Notes: generated by a model from the letters alone, not told the origin. 64,000 nt of DNA from Pelagihabitans sp963760375 (GCA_963760375.1 CAVXCS010000007.1:310001-374000), one strand, 5' to 3'. Positions 16,859 through 26,895 are shown, numbered from the stretch's first letter. A program made the numbers and translations.

Positions 16859-18370
16859 CTAGTTGCCGGTATTGGTCACGAAGGCGATTTTTTTGCTGTC
16901 GGGAGACCAGCTGGGCACATTGATCGTCCCTTGGCCGCCATAGAGGTAGGCGATCACTTTTGGGGTTCCCCCTTCGTAGGGCATGAGCCTTAACAAACAG
17001 TGTTTGTAGAAAGGGTGGTCACTGGGATTGATATCCTTGGGAAAGGATATGAAAACGATCCATTTTTGATCCGGACTGATATGTGGGAACCAATCGTTAT
17101 AGTCATCAAAGGTGAGCTGAATCGGATTTTTGCCGTCCGCATCCATTCGCCAAAGTTGCATTTTTCCGGTGCGGGTGGAGTTGAAAAAGATGTATTTCCC
17201 GTCGGGACTGTATTCGGGGCCATCGTCCAAGGTGGCCAAATCGGTCAACTTTTGCTCCTTGCCGGAGTCGATATCGATGGTATGGATGTTAAAAACACCC
17301 TCTCTGTTCCCGGTAAAGACCATTCTTTTGTTATCCGGCGACCATCCATGAAAATAGGAGGCCCCTACCCCTGGTTTGGTGACCATCTTGGGCAACGAAT
17401 CCCCTTCCGTTTTCATATAGTAGAGCGCGGAGGTGCCCTTATCGTTTTGGTTGTGATTGCTGATGCCCAATAATTGCCCATCGAAGGTCAGTACGTGGTC
17501 GTTGTTGTTGTTGACCGCAAAACCGGTATTGAGCGGCGTGATGATATGGGACGTCAGCTCATAGTTGTACAAATGGCCTTTGGAGTTATAGATCAATGTT
17601 TTGCCGTCCACCGTCCAGTTGGGCGCCTGTATCGAATGGGCCGAGCGGTAAATGATTTCCCGCTGTCCGGTGGCCAAGTCCATGAGTTCAAGGTTGCTGC
17701 CCAGGTAGTCTCGATACGGTCTAAAATCGACGGCGGCGGGCCGGATGATCCTCACATTCCTGTAGATCGCGCTTTCAAGCACTTCGGGCTTATGGGAAGA
17801 TACGTAGATCCCGACGTAAACCTCCTTGTCGAGGTTCATCGAATCGAGCGTTATACTGGTGAACTCCTCCCCGAATTTTGCGGTCGACATGATGTAGGTG
17901 TCGCCCTGGCGTTCGAGCTGAATGACATCCGGTGCCTTATCGGGTGAAGTCACTTCTTCGGTGTTGCCCCCGATCGCCTTCCTATACTGTAAGGAGGTGA
18001 GTCCATCGCCATGGGTGGTGGCGTTCACATGCTTTGAGTTCGTGTCCAAACTGTTCTTCACGATCCATCCCACTTTGCGGTGCGGATCCGCGCCTTCCCC
18101 TATAAAGGTGACCTCGGCCCTCAAAATAAAATCGCCCTGCAGGGTCGTCCACAGGTACTGGAAGTCGTCCTTGCCGAACCACATATTGGTTCCCGAACCG
18201 CTCAGGGTATAGGTTTGGCCCTTGGGGTCGTAAGTGGCGTTGCCCTGCAGCTTGCAATCGCCGACATCCAAATGGCCATCGAAGATACCGATCTGGTTTT
18301 GGGCGGAAAGGGGGTTGGACAGAAGGAGCAGGAACAAAAAGACGAGAAGGTGAGCCGATTGATTATTCAT
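16859..18370 (-). CDS. Secreted protein with concanavalin-like N-domain and TolB-type beta-propeller
   Basis: About 503 residues from the ATG at 18370 (MNNQSAHLLVFLFLLLLSNP, a clear signal peptide ending LSAQ); an in-frame start 42 bp upstream is less likely. Residues 25-205 form a beta-sandwich like DUF1349/LamG proteins (YLWTTLQGDFILRAEV, KVGWIVKNS). From about 215 on there are PD40/WD40-like repeats: APNWTVDGKTLIYNSKG, GWSPDNKRMVFTGNREG, GPEYSPDGKYIFFNS and PHISPDQKWIVFIS. It follows the GH67 gene by 57 bp in the same direction, so it probably binds or senses polysaccharide in the same pathway. No catalytic residues recognised. Confidence 0.82.
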   Translation of the reverse strand: MNNQSAHLLVFLFLLLLSNPLSAQNQIGIFDGHLDVGDCKLQGNATYDPKGQTYTLSGSGTNMWFGKDDFQYLWTTLQGDFILRAEVTFIGEGADPHRKVGWIVKNSLDTNSKHVNATTHGDGLTSLQYRKAIGGNTEEVTSPDKAPDVIQLERQGDTYIMSTAKFGEEFTSITLDSMNLDKEVYVGIYVSSHKPEVLESAIYRNVRIIRPAAVDFRPYRDYLGSNLELMDLATGQREIIYRSAHSIQAPNWTVDGKTLIYNSKGHLYNYELTSHIITPLNTGFAVNNNNDHVLTFDGQLLGISNHNQNDKGTSALYYMKTEGDSLPKMVTKPGVGASYFHGWSPDNKRMVFTGNREGVFNIHTIDIDSGKEQKLTDLATLDDGPEYSPDGKYIFFNSTRTGKMQLWRMDADGKNPIQLTFDDYNDWFPHISPDQKWIVFISFPKDINPSDHPFYKHCLLRLMPYEGGTPKVIAYLYGGQGTINVPSWSPDSKKIAFVTNTGN

Positions 18371-18427
18371 GTTATGGGTTTTTGTTGGAAGTTGTTTTTT
18401 CAAAATGTACAAAAAATTTAAGTCGCC

Positions 18428-20608
18428 CTAATCCCAGCGTGGCTTGATGCCTGGAGCATATGGGAATTTCAACGACCTGTAATATTCCAAGCTTGCTTCG
18501 GGCTTTTCAACCCCCTCGGGCAATTCCCTTTTGGAAAAGGTCTGAAAATAGAGCAGACAGGCATCCCGCCACCACTTCGCCTCCTTCAGCTGGATGCGCA
18601 GGAGCATTTGAACTTCTTGGAACTGGCCCTCGGTAACATATGCCCTTGCCCCTTCCCATTTCGAAACCATCGCCCGTACCCCATCTACCCCTTCCTGATA
18701 TTTCAGCGCAAGGCCGTCCCAAAGGATACGCCCATTTTTGAGCTTATGGTCCCAAGGGAGGTGGTGGAACCAGAGCAGATATTCCTCCGGGCAGGTATTT
18801 ACATCGTTGAATTTTGAGCTTAGTTCCCCGGCATATTGGGCCGTGGCATTGCTGCCGCTTGGGGTACGGTCGAAACCGATCCCTTTTTCATCGGCCTTGT
18901 GGTAGTAGGTAGGGTTCCACTCGGGCCGGCTCAAATCGCCCACCCAGGGGCCGGGACCATAGTGGTGCCCGGTATCGAACAAATGGTGCAGTCCCAAGGG
19001 GTCCATATAGTTCACGGGTGCCTCCCTGGAAATGGCCAGCATCTCCTTCATCGATTTCAAAAAATCGGGATGGTTCGCGTAGGTGGCCCTTAGCCATTCG
19101 TCCGCTATGGCCTCGGCTGGAAGCTCCGGATTCCAGGCCAGGCGGCCAAACCCGTACCAGTTGGCCTGCGCAAAGGGGTGGCCTGTCCAGTTCAGGTCGT
19201 TGCCGATGTTGGCCACGCCGGCAATGCCGGTCATTTTGTGGTTGTGGAGACTTCCGTCGACCACCTTGGCAACGGTAGATCCTTTCCCCTTTCGAAAGGT
19301 ATCGGCATCGAGTACCTCTTTGAAGAGAATGGGCAGATATACCAGGTGCGCACTAAAACCCAGATACTCCTGGGTAATCTGGAACTCCACCATCAAGGGC
19401 GTCTTGGGCATGGCACCGAACAAAGGGTGGAAGGGCTCCCTGGGCTGGAAGTCGATCGGCCCGTTCTTTACCTGTACCAGTACATTGTCGAGGAATTGAC
19501 CGTCGTAGGGAACAAACTCATCATAAGCCTGTTTCGCACGATCGGTGGGATCTAGTTCGGAATACACAAAAGCCCTCCAGATCACATTGCCCTGAAAGGG
19601 CGCCACGGCTTTTGCCAGCATGTTCGCCCCATCCACATGGTTCCTGCCATAATTTTGCGGACCAGGCTGGCCCTCCGAATTCGCCTTCACCAAAAAGCCT
19701 CCGAAATCGGGAATACGGTCATAAATTTCCTTTGCTTTGGCCTGCCACCATAGTCCTACTTTCTCGTCCAGCGGGTCGGCGGTGGGCAGGCCCCCGATTT
19801 CCATCGGAGCAGAAAAACGTGCGGTCAGATATACCTTGATGCCATAGGCCCTGAATACCTTCGCCAAGGCCGCCACCTTATCCTGATAGGCCGGGGTTAG
19901 GACCAGGGCGTTCGCGTTCACATTGGTCAAAACGGTTGCGTTGATGCCAATGGAGGCATTGGCACGGGCATAGTCGATATAGCGCCGATCGATGAATTCC
20001 GGCAGTTTTTGCCAGTTCCATAATGAAAATCCTGCATAGCCCCGTTCGATGGTCCGGTCGAGATTGTCCCAATGGTTGAGCATGCGCAACTGGATCTTCG
20101 GTGCGTCGACGAGGTGCAGCCCGGCAAAATCTTGACGGGTCTGCATCAGCTGCAGAACCCTAAACACCCCGTACAGAATACCGATATCTTCGTTGGCGGT
20201 AAGCAACAAAACCGATTTGCCGTTCAAACGCAAGTCCTTGATGATAAAGCCTTCCGCTCCGATTCGGGCATAATCGGCCGCGATTTCCCCCCGAACCTTT
20301 TGATCAAGGCCGTCCTTTTTGGCGATGATCATGGTATTCGATGGTTCGATCGCGTCGGTGAAATGGGGCGGTCGATCCATCAGTCGGGCCAGCCCGTTTT
20401 TCAGTTCGTCCTTTGCCGTATTCAAAATATCGCCCTGAGGTCGAAAATAAATGGAGGCCGTGGTTTTCTGATAGGCCGACAAATGAGCCCCCGCTTCGAT
20501 TTTATCGTAACCCAACCAAAGATCATATCCATTCGGAACCTGTGCGTTGGCCCTCCCCCAGCAAAATAAAACCATGCACGACATCATAAATAAAGGTTTC
20601 AATCCCAT
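18428..20608 (-). CDS. GH67 alpha-glucuronidase
   Basis: About 726 residues from the ATG at 20608, with a signal peptide ending RANAQ; a TTG start 30 bp upstream is possible but unneeded. GH67 hallmarks: FLVKANSEGQPGP holding the likely acid glutamate, KNGPIDFQPREPF with the aspartate of the general-base pair, and VEFQITQEYLG with its glutamate. The length is normal for the family. The enzyme removes 4-O-methyl-glucuronic acid from the non-reducing end of xylo-oligosaccharides. The signal peptide suggests a periplasmic enzyme acting on imported glucuronoxylan fragments. First gene of a two-gene operon. Confidence 0.95.
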   Translation of the reverse strand: MGLKPLFMMSCMVLFCWGRANAQVPNGYDLWLGYDKIEAGAHLSAYQKTTASIYFRPQGDILNTAKDELKNGLARLMDRPPHFTDAIEPSNTMIIAKKDGLDQKVRGEIAADYARIGAEGFIIKDLRLNGKSVLLLTANEDIGILYGVFRVLQLMQTRQDFAGLHLVDAPKIQLRMLNHWDNLDRTIERGYAGFSLWNWQKLPEFIDRRYIDYARANASIGINATVLTNVNANALVLTPAYQDKVAALAKVFRAYGIKVYLTARFSAPMEIGGLPTADPLDEKVGLWWQAKAKEIYDRIPDFGGFLVKANSEGQPGPQNYGRNHVDGANMLAKAVAPFQGNVIWRAFVYSELDPTDRAKQAYDEFVPYDGQFLDNVLVQVKNGPIDFQPREPFHPLFGAMPKTPLMVEFQITQEYLGFSAHLVYLPILFKEVLDADTFRKGKGSTVAKVVDGSLHNHKMTGIAGVANIGNDLNWTGHPFAQANWYGFGRLAWNPELPAEAIADEWLRATYANHPDFLKSMKEMLAISREAPVNYMDPLGLHHLFDTGHHYGPGPWVGDLSRPEWNPTYYHKADEKGIGFDRTPSGSNATAQYAGELSSKFNDVNTCPEEYLLWFHHLPWDHKLKNGRILWDGLALKYQEGVDGVRAMVSKWEGARAYVTEGQFQEVQMLLRIQLKEAKWWRDACLLYFQTFSKRELPEGVEKPEASLEYYRSLKFPYAPGIKPRWD

Positions 20609-20970
20609 ATCTGTTTTTTTTAAAAGACTTTCGGTCAATTGAGTAAATACCCCTAGGCAAGGCCAAGATAAATATTCTGTCGCTATGCATTTGGTTTTTC
20701 AAAAAATGATCCAAGTATTGGCCATTTGTCGTTTGAAGGGGGCCTCATGCGATTGCGCTCGCCAACGAACCGCTACTTGCCTAAAGTCGATCTTCCGAGA
20801 CAGGTACATTAAAAATGATCGATGCCGCAGCGAATCCCTTGAAATGCCCTGATCATTCGTAGGGTGCCTTCGGACATAAATGCTACTGATTCGTCCGTTA
20901 TGTTTTGCGATTTATGCACAGAATAGGTTCTTTAAAAGAAAATTATTCAATCGAAAACTTACATTAAAAA
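20609..20970. other. Intergenic region, no gene seen
   Basis: 362 bp between the divergent GH67 and NTF2-like genes. It should hold both promoters. I see no repeat module, hairpin or conserved coding frame. Confidence 0.6.
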
Positions 20971-21378
20971 ATGAATGGGATGGACAAAACAAATAAAAAA
21001 GAATTGGAAGATGAGATCTACGAACTTTTCAGGCATTCTGAAGAATATTTGCATGACAAAAATATTAAGGGCCTTACGAATCGCTTTATCGTAGAAGGAA
21101 GGATCAAGCGGCCTAGAACGACCCTGATTGAAGGCCATGAGGCCATTGACAGGTCATATACCGAGTTGGTTGCATTGACCGACCTTAAAATTACCGCGAC
21201 CGATCTAAAAATCAGGATATCGGAATCCTGCGACATGGCGTTTGTATTAAGTGATTATACCAATTCCCATATTGCCGATGGAAAACGGGTCATGGACGCA
21301 GGTAAAAGGTTCTTATTTCTGGTGAGGATCGGCAACCAATGGAAGATCAACACCGAGATGCTAAGCAGCAATTTTTGA
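20971..21378 (+). CDS. NTF2/SnoaL-like protein
   Basis: 135 residues, no signal peptide. The pattern is an alpha+beta NTF2-like fold: an N-terminal helix (DEIYELFRHSEEYLHDKNIK), a central IEGHEAIDRSYTE segment, then strands ending FLFLVRIGNQWKINTEM, as in DUF4440/SnoaL proteins. ATG at 20971 or at 20980 (second Met). Cytosolic, ligand unknown. Monocistronic by position. Confidence 0.72.
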   Translation: MNGMDKTNKKELEDEIYELFRHSEEYLHDKNIKGLTNRFIVEGRIKRPRTTLIEGHEAIDRSYTELVALTDLKITATDLKIRISESCDMAFVLSDYTNSHIADGKRVMDAGKRFLFLVRIGNQWKINTEMLSSNF

Positions 21379-21570
21379 ACTATTGGACATGGTTCCGTTG
21401 CGGCCTTCTTGACATAAAAAGAGAATGGTGTCCAATGTTATGACACAAAACGACCCTATGAAGGGACTCTTAAGGATGATCGCCACCATCCCATCTTGTC
21501 CTACGGTCGTTTCACGTCCGTATTTGGGCGTTTCACCCAAAAACCAAGGTTTTAAAGATTTGTTTCGCCC

Positions 21571-21578
21571 TAAATTTG
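21571..21578 (+). promoter_or_regulatory. Candidate Bacteroidota -7 box upstream of the acidic repeat protein
   Basis: TAAATTTG matches the Bacteroidota sigma-A -7 consensus TAnnTTTG and lies about 50 bp before the ATG. A clear -33 TTTG element at usual spacing is not obvious, so this is a suggestion only. Confidence 0.4.
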
Positions 21579-21629
21579 TGCAAGAATTAAAATAAAAACA
21601 ACAAAACGAATCTTTAAAAAATAAACATC

Positions 21630-22136
21630 ATGAAAAAAGTAAGCATACTTACCGGAATCGGATTATTATCACTGGTATTATTCTCTTTCAACGGAAAAGA
21701 CAAATGTGAAAAAGAGGTAGCGATCGCCTACGAGGCATTGCAACAGCCCTTTCTTAGCGGCCTACCCACCGAAACGAACCCGACAACCCTAAATATCAAC
21801 GAGATCGACTATGTGGAACTTGAGGGCGAATTCGACCTGGGCTTTGAGCCCGCCGACTATCTGCCCCTGGGCTTCAACGCTTACCAGGGAATGGACCTTG
21901 ACCTTGACGATATCGTCTATGTGGAGGAAGAAGAGGATATCGATCTTGGATTTGATACCGCCGACTATCTTCCCAAAGGTTTCAACGCCTATGAAGGCAT
22001 GGACCTCGATCTTCAAGTGGCTCTGGAAGAACTCGATTTGAACAGCATCATCTATATCGAAGAGGAAGAAGAGATACAACTCGATTTCCCTTCACGCAAA
22101 TACCTCCCAAGAGGGTTCAACCCATATGCCAAATAA
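21630..22136 (+). CDS. Exported acidic protein with three tandem repeats, next to a LytS/LytTR pair
   Basis: 168 residues. The first 22 are a hydrophobic export signal (MKKVSILTGIGLLSLVLFSF). From about residue 50 there are three repeats of about 36-50 residues: an I.YVE.E-type strand with many Glu/Asp, then D.GF..ADYLP.GFNAY and a G.DLDL tail. The motif YLP.GFN.Y occurs three times. It is strongly acidic and could bind cations, but no known domain is recognised. A strong terminator follows, so it is transcribed separately from the kinase 123 bp downstream; it may be that system's target or signal. Confidence 0.75.
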   Translation: MKKVSILTGIGLLSLVLFSFNGKDKCEKEVAIAYEALQQPFLSGLPTETNPTTLNINEIDYVELEGEFDLGFEPADYLPLGFNAYQGMDLDLDDIVYVEEEEDIDLGFDTADYLPKGFNAYEGMDLDLQVALEELDLNSIIYIEEEEEIQLDFPSRKYLPRGFNPYAK

Positions 22137-22162
22137 ATCTTGGCCAAGAACTGAAATAAGTT

Positions 22163-22198
22163 GGCCTTTGGTTTTCACCAAAGGCCTTTCTTTTTTTC
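22163..22198 (+). terminator. Rho-independent terminator after the acidic repeat protein
   Basis: GGCCTTTGG (22163-22171) and CCAAAGGCC (22178-22186) form a nine-pair stem with a six-base loop, followed by TTTCTTTTTTT. Confidence 0.92.
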
Positions 22199-22258
22199 AA
22201 AATGCTTAGCCGATGCCCGGCCAAACCGTTTAAAGAAGTATATTTAAAACATAGAACC

Positions 22259-23296
22259 ATGAAAGCCATCGAAATCAAAAACGTAAGTCGACCGCAGATC
22301 CTCAAGGTCTCGCTGCTTGTTTCCGTCATGGTTTCCATATCCAAAACCCTGTTCATCTATAGGATGATCGATACCGGCAAGATGGATCTTTCGGGGGAAT
22401 TGATCTCCGACTTGCTGCTGCAATTGGTATTTTTCTTTCTTTTTTCTTGGCTCATCCTAGAGCTCAGCGCCAATTGGGCATATATTTATATCAGGTCAAA
22501 CATGGTTCGTATTGCCGTCACGTTACTGTTGGGTGTCGCTTTCTTGACGGGTACCTTAAAAGTACTGGAACAGGTCTATCCCATGACCGGACTTCCGATA
22601 TCACGTGAAGAACAGGGATTCTTATTTTTCAAATACGTGATTATCCTGATCAGCCTGTTGTTCGTCGGCAGGATCTTAAGGCTACAACTGATCCAAAAAG
22701 AAAGTGGGATCGAAAACGAGCATCTGAAGCAACAGAACCTGCAAAACGAGCTCACCGCCCTGAAGAACCAGATCGATCCCCATTTCCTGTTCAATTCATT
22801 GAATTCGCTCAACTGTCTGATCCGTGACAATGAACAAGCAACGTCATTTGTGACCAAGCTGTCGTTCATGTATCGCTATATCCTGCAGAGTGGGGACAGG
22901 GATTTGGTGACGGTTAAGGAAGAGCTCAAATTTTTGGAAAGTTATGTGCATTTGATCAAAGCCCGGTACCGTGACCGGTTTTCGATCCAGATCAACATCG
23001 ATCATGCCGATCTCGAAAAGCAGCTGCCGCCGTTGGCCCTTCAATCGATGGTGGAAAATGCGGTCAAGCACAACGAGATTTCGGAATCCAATCCCTTGAT
23101 CGTAAAGATTTTTTCCAAAGACGACGCCATCTGTGTGGAAAACCCGATCAGGCCCAGGACCACCTTGGCCGAAGGCACGGGCAGCGGCCTTGCCAATCTA
23201 CAAAAACGATATTTTTTATTGGCGAAACGGAACATGACCATTTCTACGGAAAACAACAGCTTTAATGTTGAACTGCCTTTCTTAAAAACGACATGA
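22259..23296 (+). CDS. LytS-type sensor histidine kinase
   Basis: About 345 residues from the ATG at 22259; an upstream ATG at 22202 lies just behind the terminator and is unlikely. The N-terminal half has four hydrophobic segments and no obvious extracytoplasmic sensor domain. The kinase part is the His_kinase (PF06580) type: NQIDPHFLFNSLNSLN with the phospho-accepting His, and a shortened ATPase domain with PLALQSMVENAVKHN (N box) and GTGSGLANLQKRY (G box). It overlaps the response regulator by 4 bp and so is its partner. Confidence 0.92.
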   Translation: MKAIEIKNVSRPQILKVSLLVSVMVSISKTLFIYRMIDTGKMDLSGELISDLLLQLVFFFLFSWLILELSANWAYIYIRSNMVRIAVTLLLGVAFLTGTLKVLEQVYPMTGLPISREEQGFLFFKYVIILISLLFVGRILRLQLIQKESGIENEHLKQQNLQNELTALKNQIDPHFLFNSLNSLNCLIRDNEQATSFVTKLSFMYRYILQSGDRDLVTVKEELKFLESYVHLIKARYRDRFSIQINIDHADLEKQLPPLALQSMVENAVKHNEISESNPLIVKIFSKDDAICVENPIRPRTTLAEGTGSGLANLQKRYFLLAKRNMTISTENNSFNVELPFLKTT

Positions 23297-24054
23297 ACGT
23301 AGTGATCATAGAGGATGAATTGTCTGCAAGTGAAAACTTGGCCTATCTGCTGCAGCGGATCGATCCATCGATGCAGGTCGTTGCAGTGCTCGAATCGGTG
23401 AAGGCTGCCGTGGCCTATTTTGGCAAGCCCAACGAAATCGATCTGGTATTTTCGGACATCCACTTGGCAGACGGACTCTCCTTCGAGATTTTCGACCAAG
23501 TCAAGATCGAAGCCCCTATGATCTTTACCACGGCCTACGACCAGTATACCCTAAAGGCCTTCAAGCTGAACAGCATCGACTATCTGTTGAAGCCCATAGA
23601 CCAGGAAGAACTGTCGGCCAGTCTGGAGCAGTTCAAGACACAATCGAAAGGCACGGGTTTGGTCGATGCACAGGTAACGGGACTTTTGGATCTGATCAAG
23701 GCCAAGACCAAAACCTTCAAGGCCACCTATCTGGTGAACCAAAGAGACCAGATGATTCCCCTGAAGACCGAACAATTTGCCTACATCTACATCGACACGG
23801 GCATGGTGAAGGTGAAGACCCAGGACAACCAGACCTATATTCTCGACAAAAAATTGGAGGATATTGAAAACGAATTGGATCCGTCCCTATTTTGCCGGGT
23901 CAACCGACAGTTCATCCTCTCCAAAAACGCCATCACGAACCTCAAATACCATTTCGGGGGCAAACTTTTGGTGAACGTGCGGCCACCCTCTGAAGAACGC
24001 ATTGTCATCAGCAAGGCCAAAGCGCCCGATTTTAAAAAGTGGATGGATTCATAA
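23293..24054 (+). CDS. LytTR-family response regulator
   Basis: 253 residues. The receiver domain starts MNVVIIEDELSASENLAYLL; the phosphorylated aspartate should be D55 in LVFSDIHLADG, with KP near residue 105 (YLLKPIDQEE). Residues about 150-250 are the LytTR DNA-binding domain (LVNQRDQMIPLKTEQFAYIY, LFCRVNRQFILSKNAI). It binds DNA as a transcription factor controlled by the upstream kinase. Its stop lies 6 bp before the end of the convergent M16 gene. Confidence 0.93.
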   Translation: MNVVIIEDELSASENLAYLLQRIDPSMQVVAVLESVKAAVAYFGKPNEIDLVFSDIHLADGLSFEIFDQVKIEAPMIFTTAYDQYTLKAFKLNSIDYLLKPIDQEELSASLEQFKTQSKGTGLVDAQVTGLLDLIKAKTKTFKATYLVNQRDQMIPLKTEQFAYIYIDTGMVKVKTQDNQTYILDKKLEDIENELDPSLFCRVNRQFILSKNAITNLKYHFGGKLLVNVRPPSEERIVISKAKAPDFKKWMDS

Positions 24055-24060
24055 GGAATT

Positions 24061-26895
24061 TTATTTTGATTTAGGCTTTCCATGGAGGTCCAATTCAATC
24101 ACTTCCTTTCCGAATTTTTTGACCTCATCCCACTGCGAGGCCTTGTCGCCGACCACCACGTAAACCATCTCTTCTTCCGGCATATATTCCGCTATGATGC
24201 GCTGAAAATCATCGCGTTGCATCTGTTGGAGCAATGCCTGTTCTTCCTCGATATATTTCAGTGACTTCCCGTAGCTATCGATTTGATCCAGGATGTTCAA
24301 CTTCGCATTGGCCGATTCATAGGCCCTTGTATTCTGTTTTACGATCTTGTTCTTGGTCAATTCCACTTCATTTTCGGTAAAATTCGGTCCGTAGTCCTGG
24401 ATCATTTTTTGGATGATCTCAAGGGAAGGCAGGGTGGCATTCGCCCTAACGCTCGATCGCACGATGAACGGTGCGATTTCCTTTCTTGAGGGCACCCCGG
24501 AATAGGCCCCATAGGTATAGCCCTTTTCTATTCGAAGTGTCTGAAACAAACGACCGCTCGATCCTCCGCCAAGTATTTCATTGGCAAAGTCGAGTTTGGG
24601 CGCATCGGCATGGTCGGCGGCCAATGCCAATCTACCGACCAATAGCACTGACTGTTTTGAATCGGGCACATCGATAAAAAATAATTTCCCCGCGTTATCG
24701 TTGGGCAAATATTCTTGCTTGGCAATGGAAACTTCCGGACCCGTCCACTTTTTCTCCAACGAAGTCATTGCTTTTTCGACACGATCTTGATCGATATCGC
24801 CGACCACTTTGAAGCTGGCATGCTTCGGGCCCAATTGGGCATAAAATGCCTTCACATCATCAAGGGTCAGCTTTTCCACACTTTCAAGGGTACCGTTCGA
24901 AGGAATCGAGAGCATATTGTTCCCTCCATAGAGCAAGGCATTGAAATTGTTGCTGGCTATGGCACTCGGATCGGCCTCCTGCCCCTTGATCGAGGTGATC
25001 AATTCTTGTTTTAAACGGTCAAAGTCATCGGCGTCCCAGCGCGGTTGTAAGATCATTTCCTCCATAAGATCGAGCGTGGCTTCAAAATGACGCACCAAAC
25101 AGGTGCCGCTGATCTCCACCGATTCGAGATTACCACTGAACCGCAGTTCCGAACCCAAAAGTCCGATCGCCTCCTCGAGGGCGGCAGCGGTCTTGTTCGC
25201 GGTGCCCTCGTTCATCAAATCTGCCGTTAAGCTGGCCAATCCGGCCTTCCCTTTTGGATCGAGCATATGCCCGCCTGGGATGGTCAATCGGAAATTGACG
25301 ATCGGAATTTCATGGTTCACAATGCCGTACAACGACAAGCCGTTTGCTGCCTTGGCTTGCCAAATCTTGGGCATGGTGAAAAGGGGCGGCGGTCCAAAAT
25401 CAGGTTCCGACCGGTCGTAGGTCGTAGGGGTTTTGACATAATCGGCCTCTTCGCCTTGTGCCACTTCCTCGTTGGCTTTCATCGCGGTTATTTCCTCTTG
25501 CCATACGGTGGCCTCTTCGGCGTTGGCGACGGCCAGTTCGGGTGTTGCCTTGGGCACCACACTGGTCATTACATAATTTTTGCCCTTCAGGTATTTTTCA
25601 TAAACGCCCATAATGGCGGCACGGTCAAGGGCCTGGTACTTTTTGGCACGAGTTGTGATCATTCCGGGGTCAGCACCGAATTCGTTGTCCTGCGCCAGTT
25701 GAAAAGCCTTGTTCAACACGGTCGCCACATCGCCATAAAGGTCGGTCTCCAATGCTGCCTTTAGCCGTTCCAGTTCATTATCGGTGAACCCGTTGGTCTC
25801 AAAGTCTTGAAGCCCTTCATCAATGGCCCTTTTTACGGAATCCAAAGACACCCCTTCATTGGCCCTTACCCGTATCACGAATTCGCCCGCCAACTCACTG
25901 CTGTTGTTGTAAGCACTGGCACTCGGGGCCAATTTATGCTTTTCCACCACGGTTTTATATAGGGCCGATTTTTTACTTGCGCTCAGCAGTTGGCCCAGGG
26001 CATCGAGGGCATATTGGTCGTCATGATATTCCTCCACTGTGGGAAAGACCATCCTCAATTCGGGCAACTTGGCGAAATTATCCTTGAAAAAGAGCGATCT
26101 GGATTCGGCAAGGCGAACCGGCATGGGGGGTAATGGCTCCACCGGAGGACCGCTGGGAATCTCTCCAAACCATTGCCGTACCAAGGTTTTTGTTTCAGCC
26201 GGGTCGATGTCGCCGGCGATGACCAAGGTAGCGTTTGATGCCCCATAATATTTGCCATAAAATTCCTTGACGTCTTCCAAGGTGGCCGCCTGCAGGTCGG
26301 GCAAGGAACCGATCACCGTCCAATGGTAGGGATGTGTTTCGGGATATAAATTCTTTCTGATGATCTCATTGGTGTAGCCATAGGGGGCATTGTCGTAATT
26401 CTCTCGTTTTTCGTTTTTCACCACTTGTTTCTCGCGTTCCAAGGCGGCCGTGGTGACCGTATTGATCATATAGCCGAAACGGTCGCTGTCGATCCAGAGG
26501 ATTTTCTCGAAGGCGTCTTTGGGCACCACCTCATAATACACCGTTCCATCGCTCCAGGTACCGCCGTTCCGGGTACCGCCCCATTCGGGTATCATCTTTC
26601 GGTTGGCTCCGACGGGTACGTTTTCAGAATCGTTGAAGGACATATGCTCAAAAAAATGGGCGAATCCTGTCTTGCCGGGCTTTTCCCGGTTCGACCCCAC
26701 GTGCATCATGGTGGCCACGGCCACTATGGGGTCGCTTTTGTCGACATGCAAGATGACCTCCAGGCCATTGTCAAGGGTAAATTTTTCATAGTCGAGCGTA
26801 AATTCGGAAGGCTCGCTTTTAACGGTTTCCGTTTTACAGGAGAATAAAAGGCCAAGGCAAAGCAGGGCAAGAAGCGGGCGAAAACAGATCTTCAT
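24061..26895 (-). CDS. M16-family zinc metallopeptidase, two-domain lipoprotein
   Basis: About 944 residues from the ATG at 26895; the frame extends 60 bp further up without a better start. The signal LLALLCLGLLFSC makes Cys20 a lipid anchor. The inverted zinc motif HFFEH is at residues 80-84, with the distal glutamate expected near ALEREKQVVKNEKREN. The C-terminal half repeats the M16 fold without the zinc motif (TIPGGHMLDPKGKAGLAS, and a DVPDSKQSVLLVGR segment), the usual active/inactive pair. It probably degrades peptides in the periplasm or at the outer membrane. Monocistronic. Confidence 0.92.
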   Translation of the reverse strand: MKICFRPLLALLCLGLLFSCKTETVKSEPSEFTLDYEKFTLDNGLEVILHVDKSDPIVAVATMMHVGSNREKPGKTGFAHFFEHMSFNDSENVPVGANRKMIPEWGGTRNGGTWSDGTVYYEVVPKDAFEKILWIDSDRFGYMINTVTTAALEREKQVVKNEKRENYDNAPYGYTNEIIRKNLYPETHPYHWTVIGSLPDLQAATLEDVKEFYGKYYGASNATLVIAGDIDPAETKTLVRQWFGEIPSGPPVEPLPPMPVRLAESRSLFFKDNFAKLPELRMVFPTVEEYHDDQYALDALGQLLSASKKSALYKTVVEKHKLAPSASAYNNSSELAGEFVIRVRANEGVSLDSVKRAIDEGLQDFETNGFTDNELERLKAALETDLYGDVATVLNKAFQLAQDNEFGADPGMITTRAKKYQALDRAAIMGVYEKYLKGKNYVMTSVVPKATPELAVANAEEATVWQEEITAMKANEEVAQGEEADYVKTPTTYDRSEPDFGPPPLFTMPKIWQAKAANGLSLYGIVNHEIPIVNFRLTIPGGHMLDPKGKAGLASLTADLMNEGTANKTAAALEEAIGLLGSELRFSGNLESVEISGTCLVRHFEATLDLMEEMILQPRWDADDFDRLKQELITSIKGQEADPSAIASNNFNALLYGGNNMLSIPSNGTLESVEKLTLDDVKAFYAQLGPKHASFKVVGDIDQDRVEKAMTSLEKKWTGPEVSIAKQEYLPNDNAGKLFFIDVPDSKQSVLLVGRLALAADHADAPKLDFANEILGGGSSGRLFQTLRIEKGYTYGAYSGVPSRKEIAPFIVRSSVRANATLPSLEIIQKMIQDYGPNFTENEVELTKNKIVKQNTRAYESANAKLNILDQIDSYGKSLKYIEEEQALLQQMQRDDFQRIIAEYMPEEEMVYVVVGDKASQWDEVKKFGKEVIELDLHGKPKSK

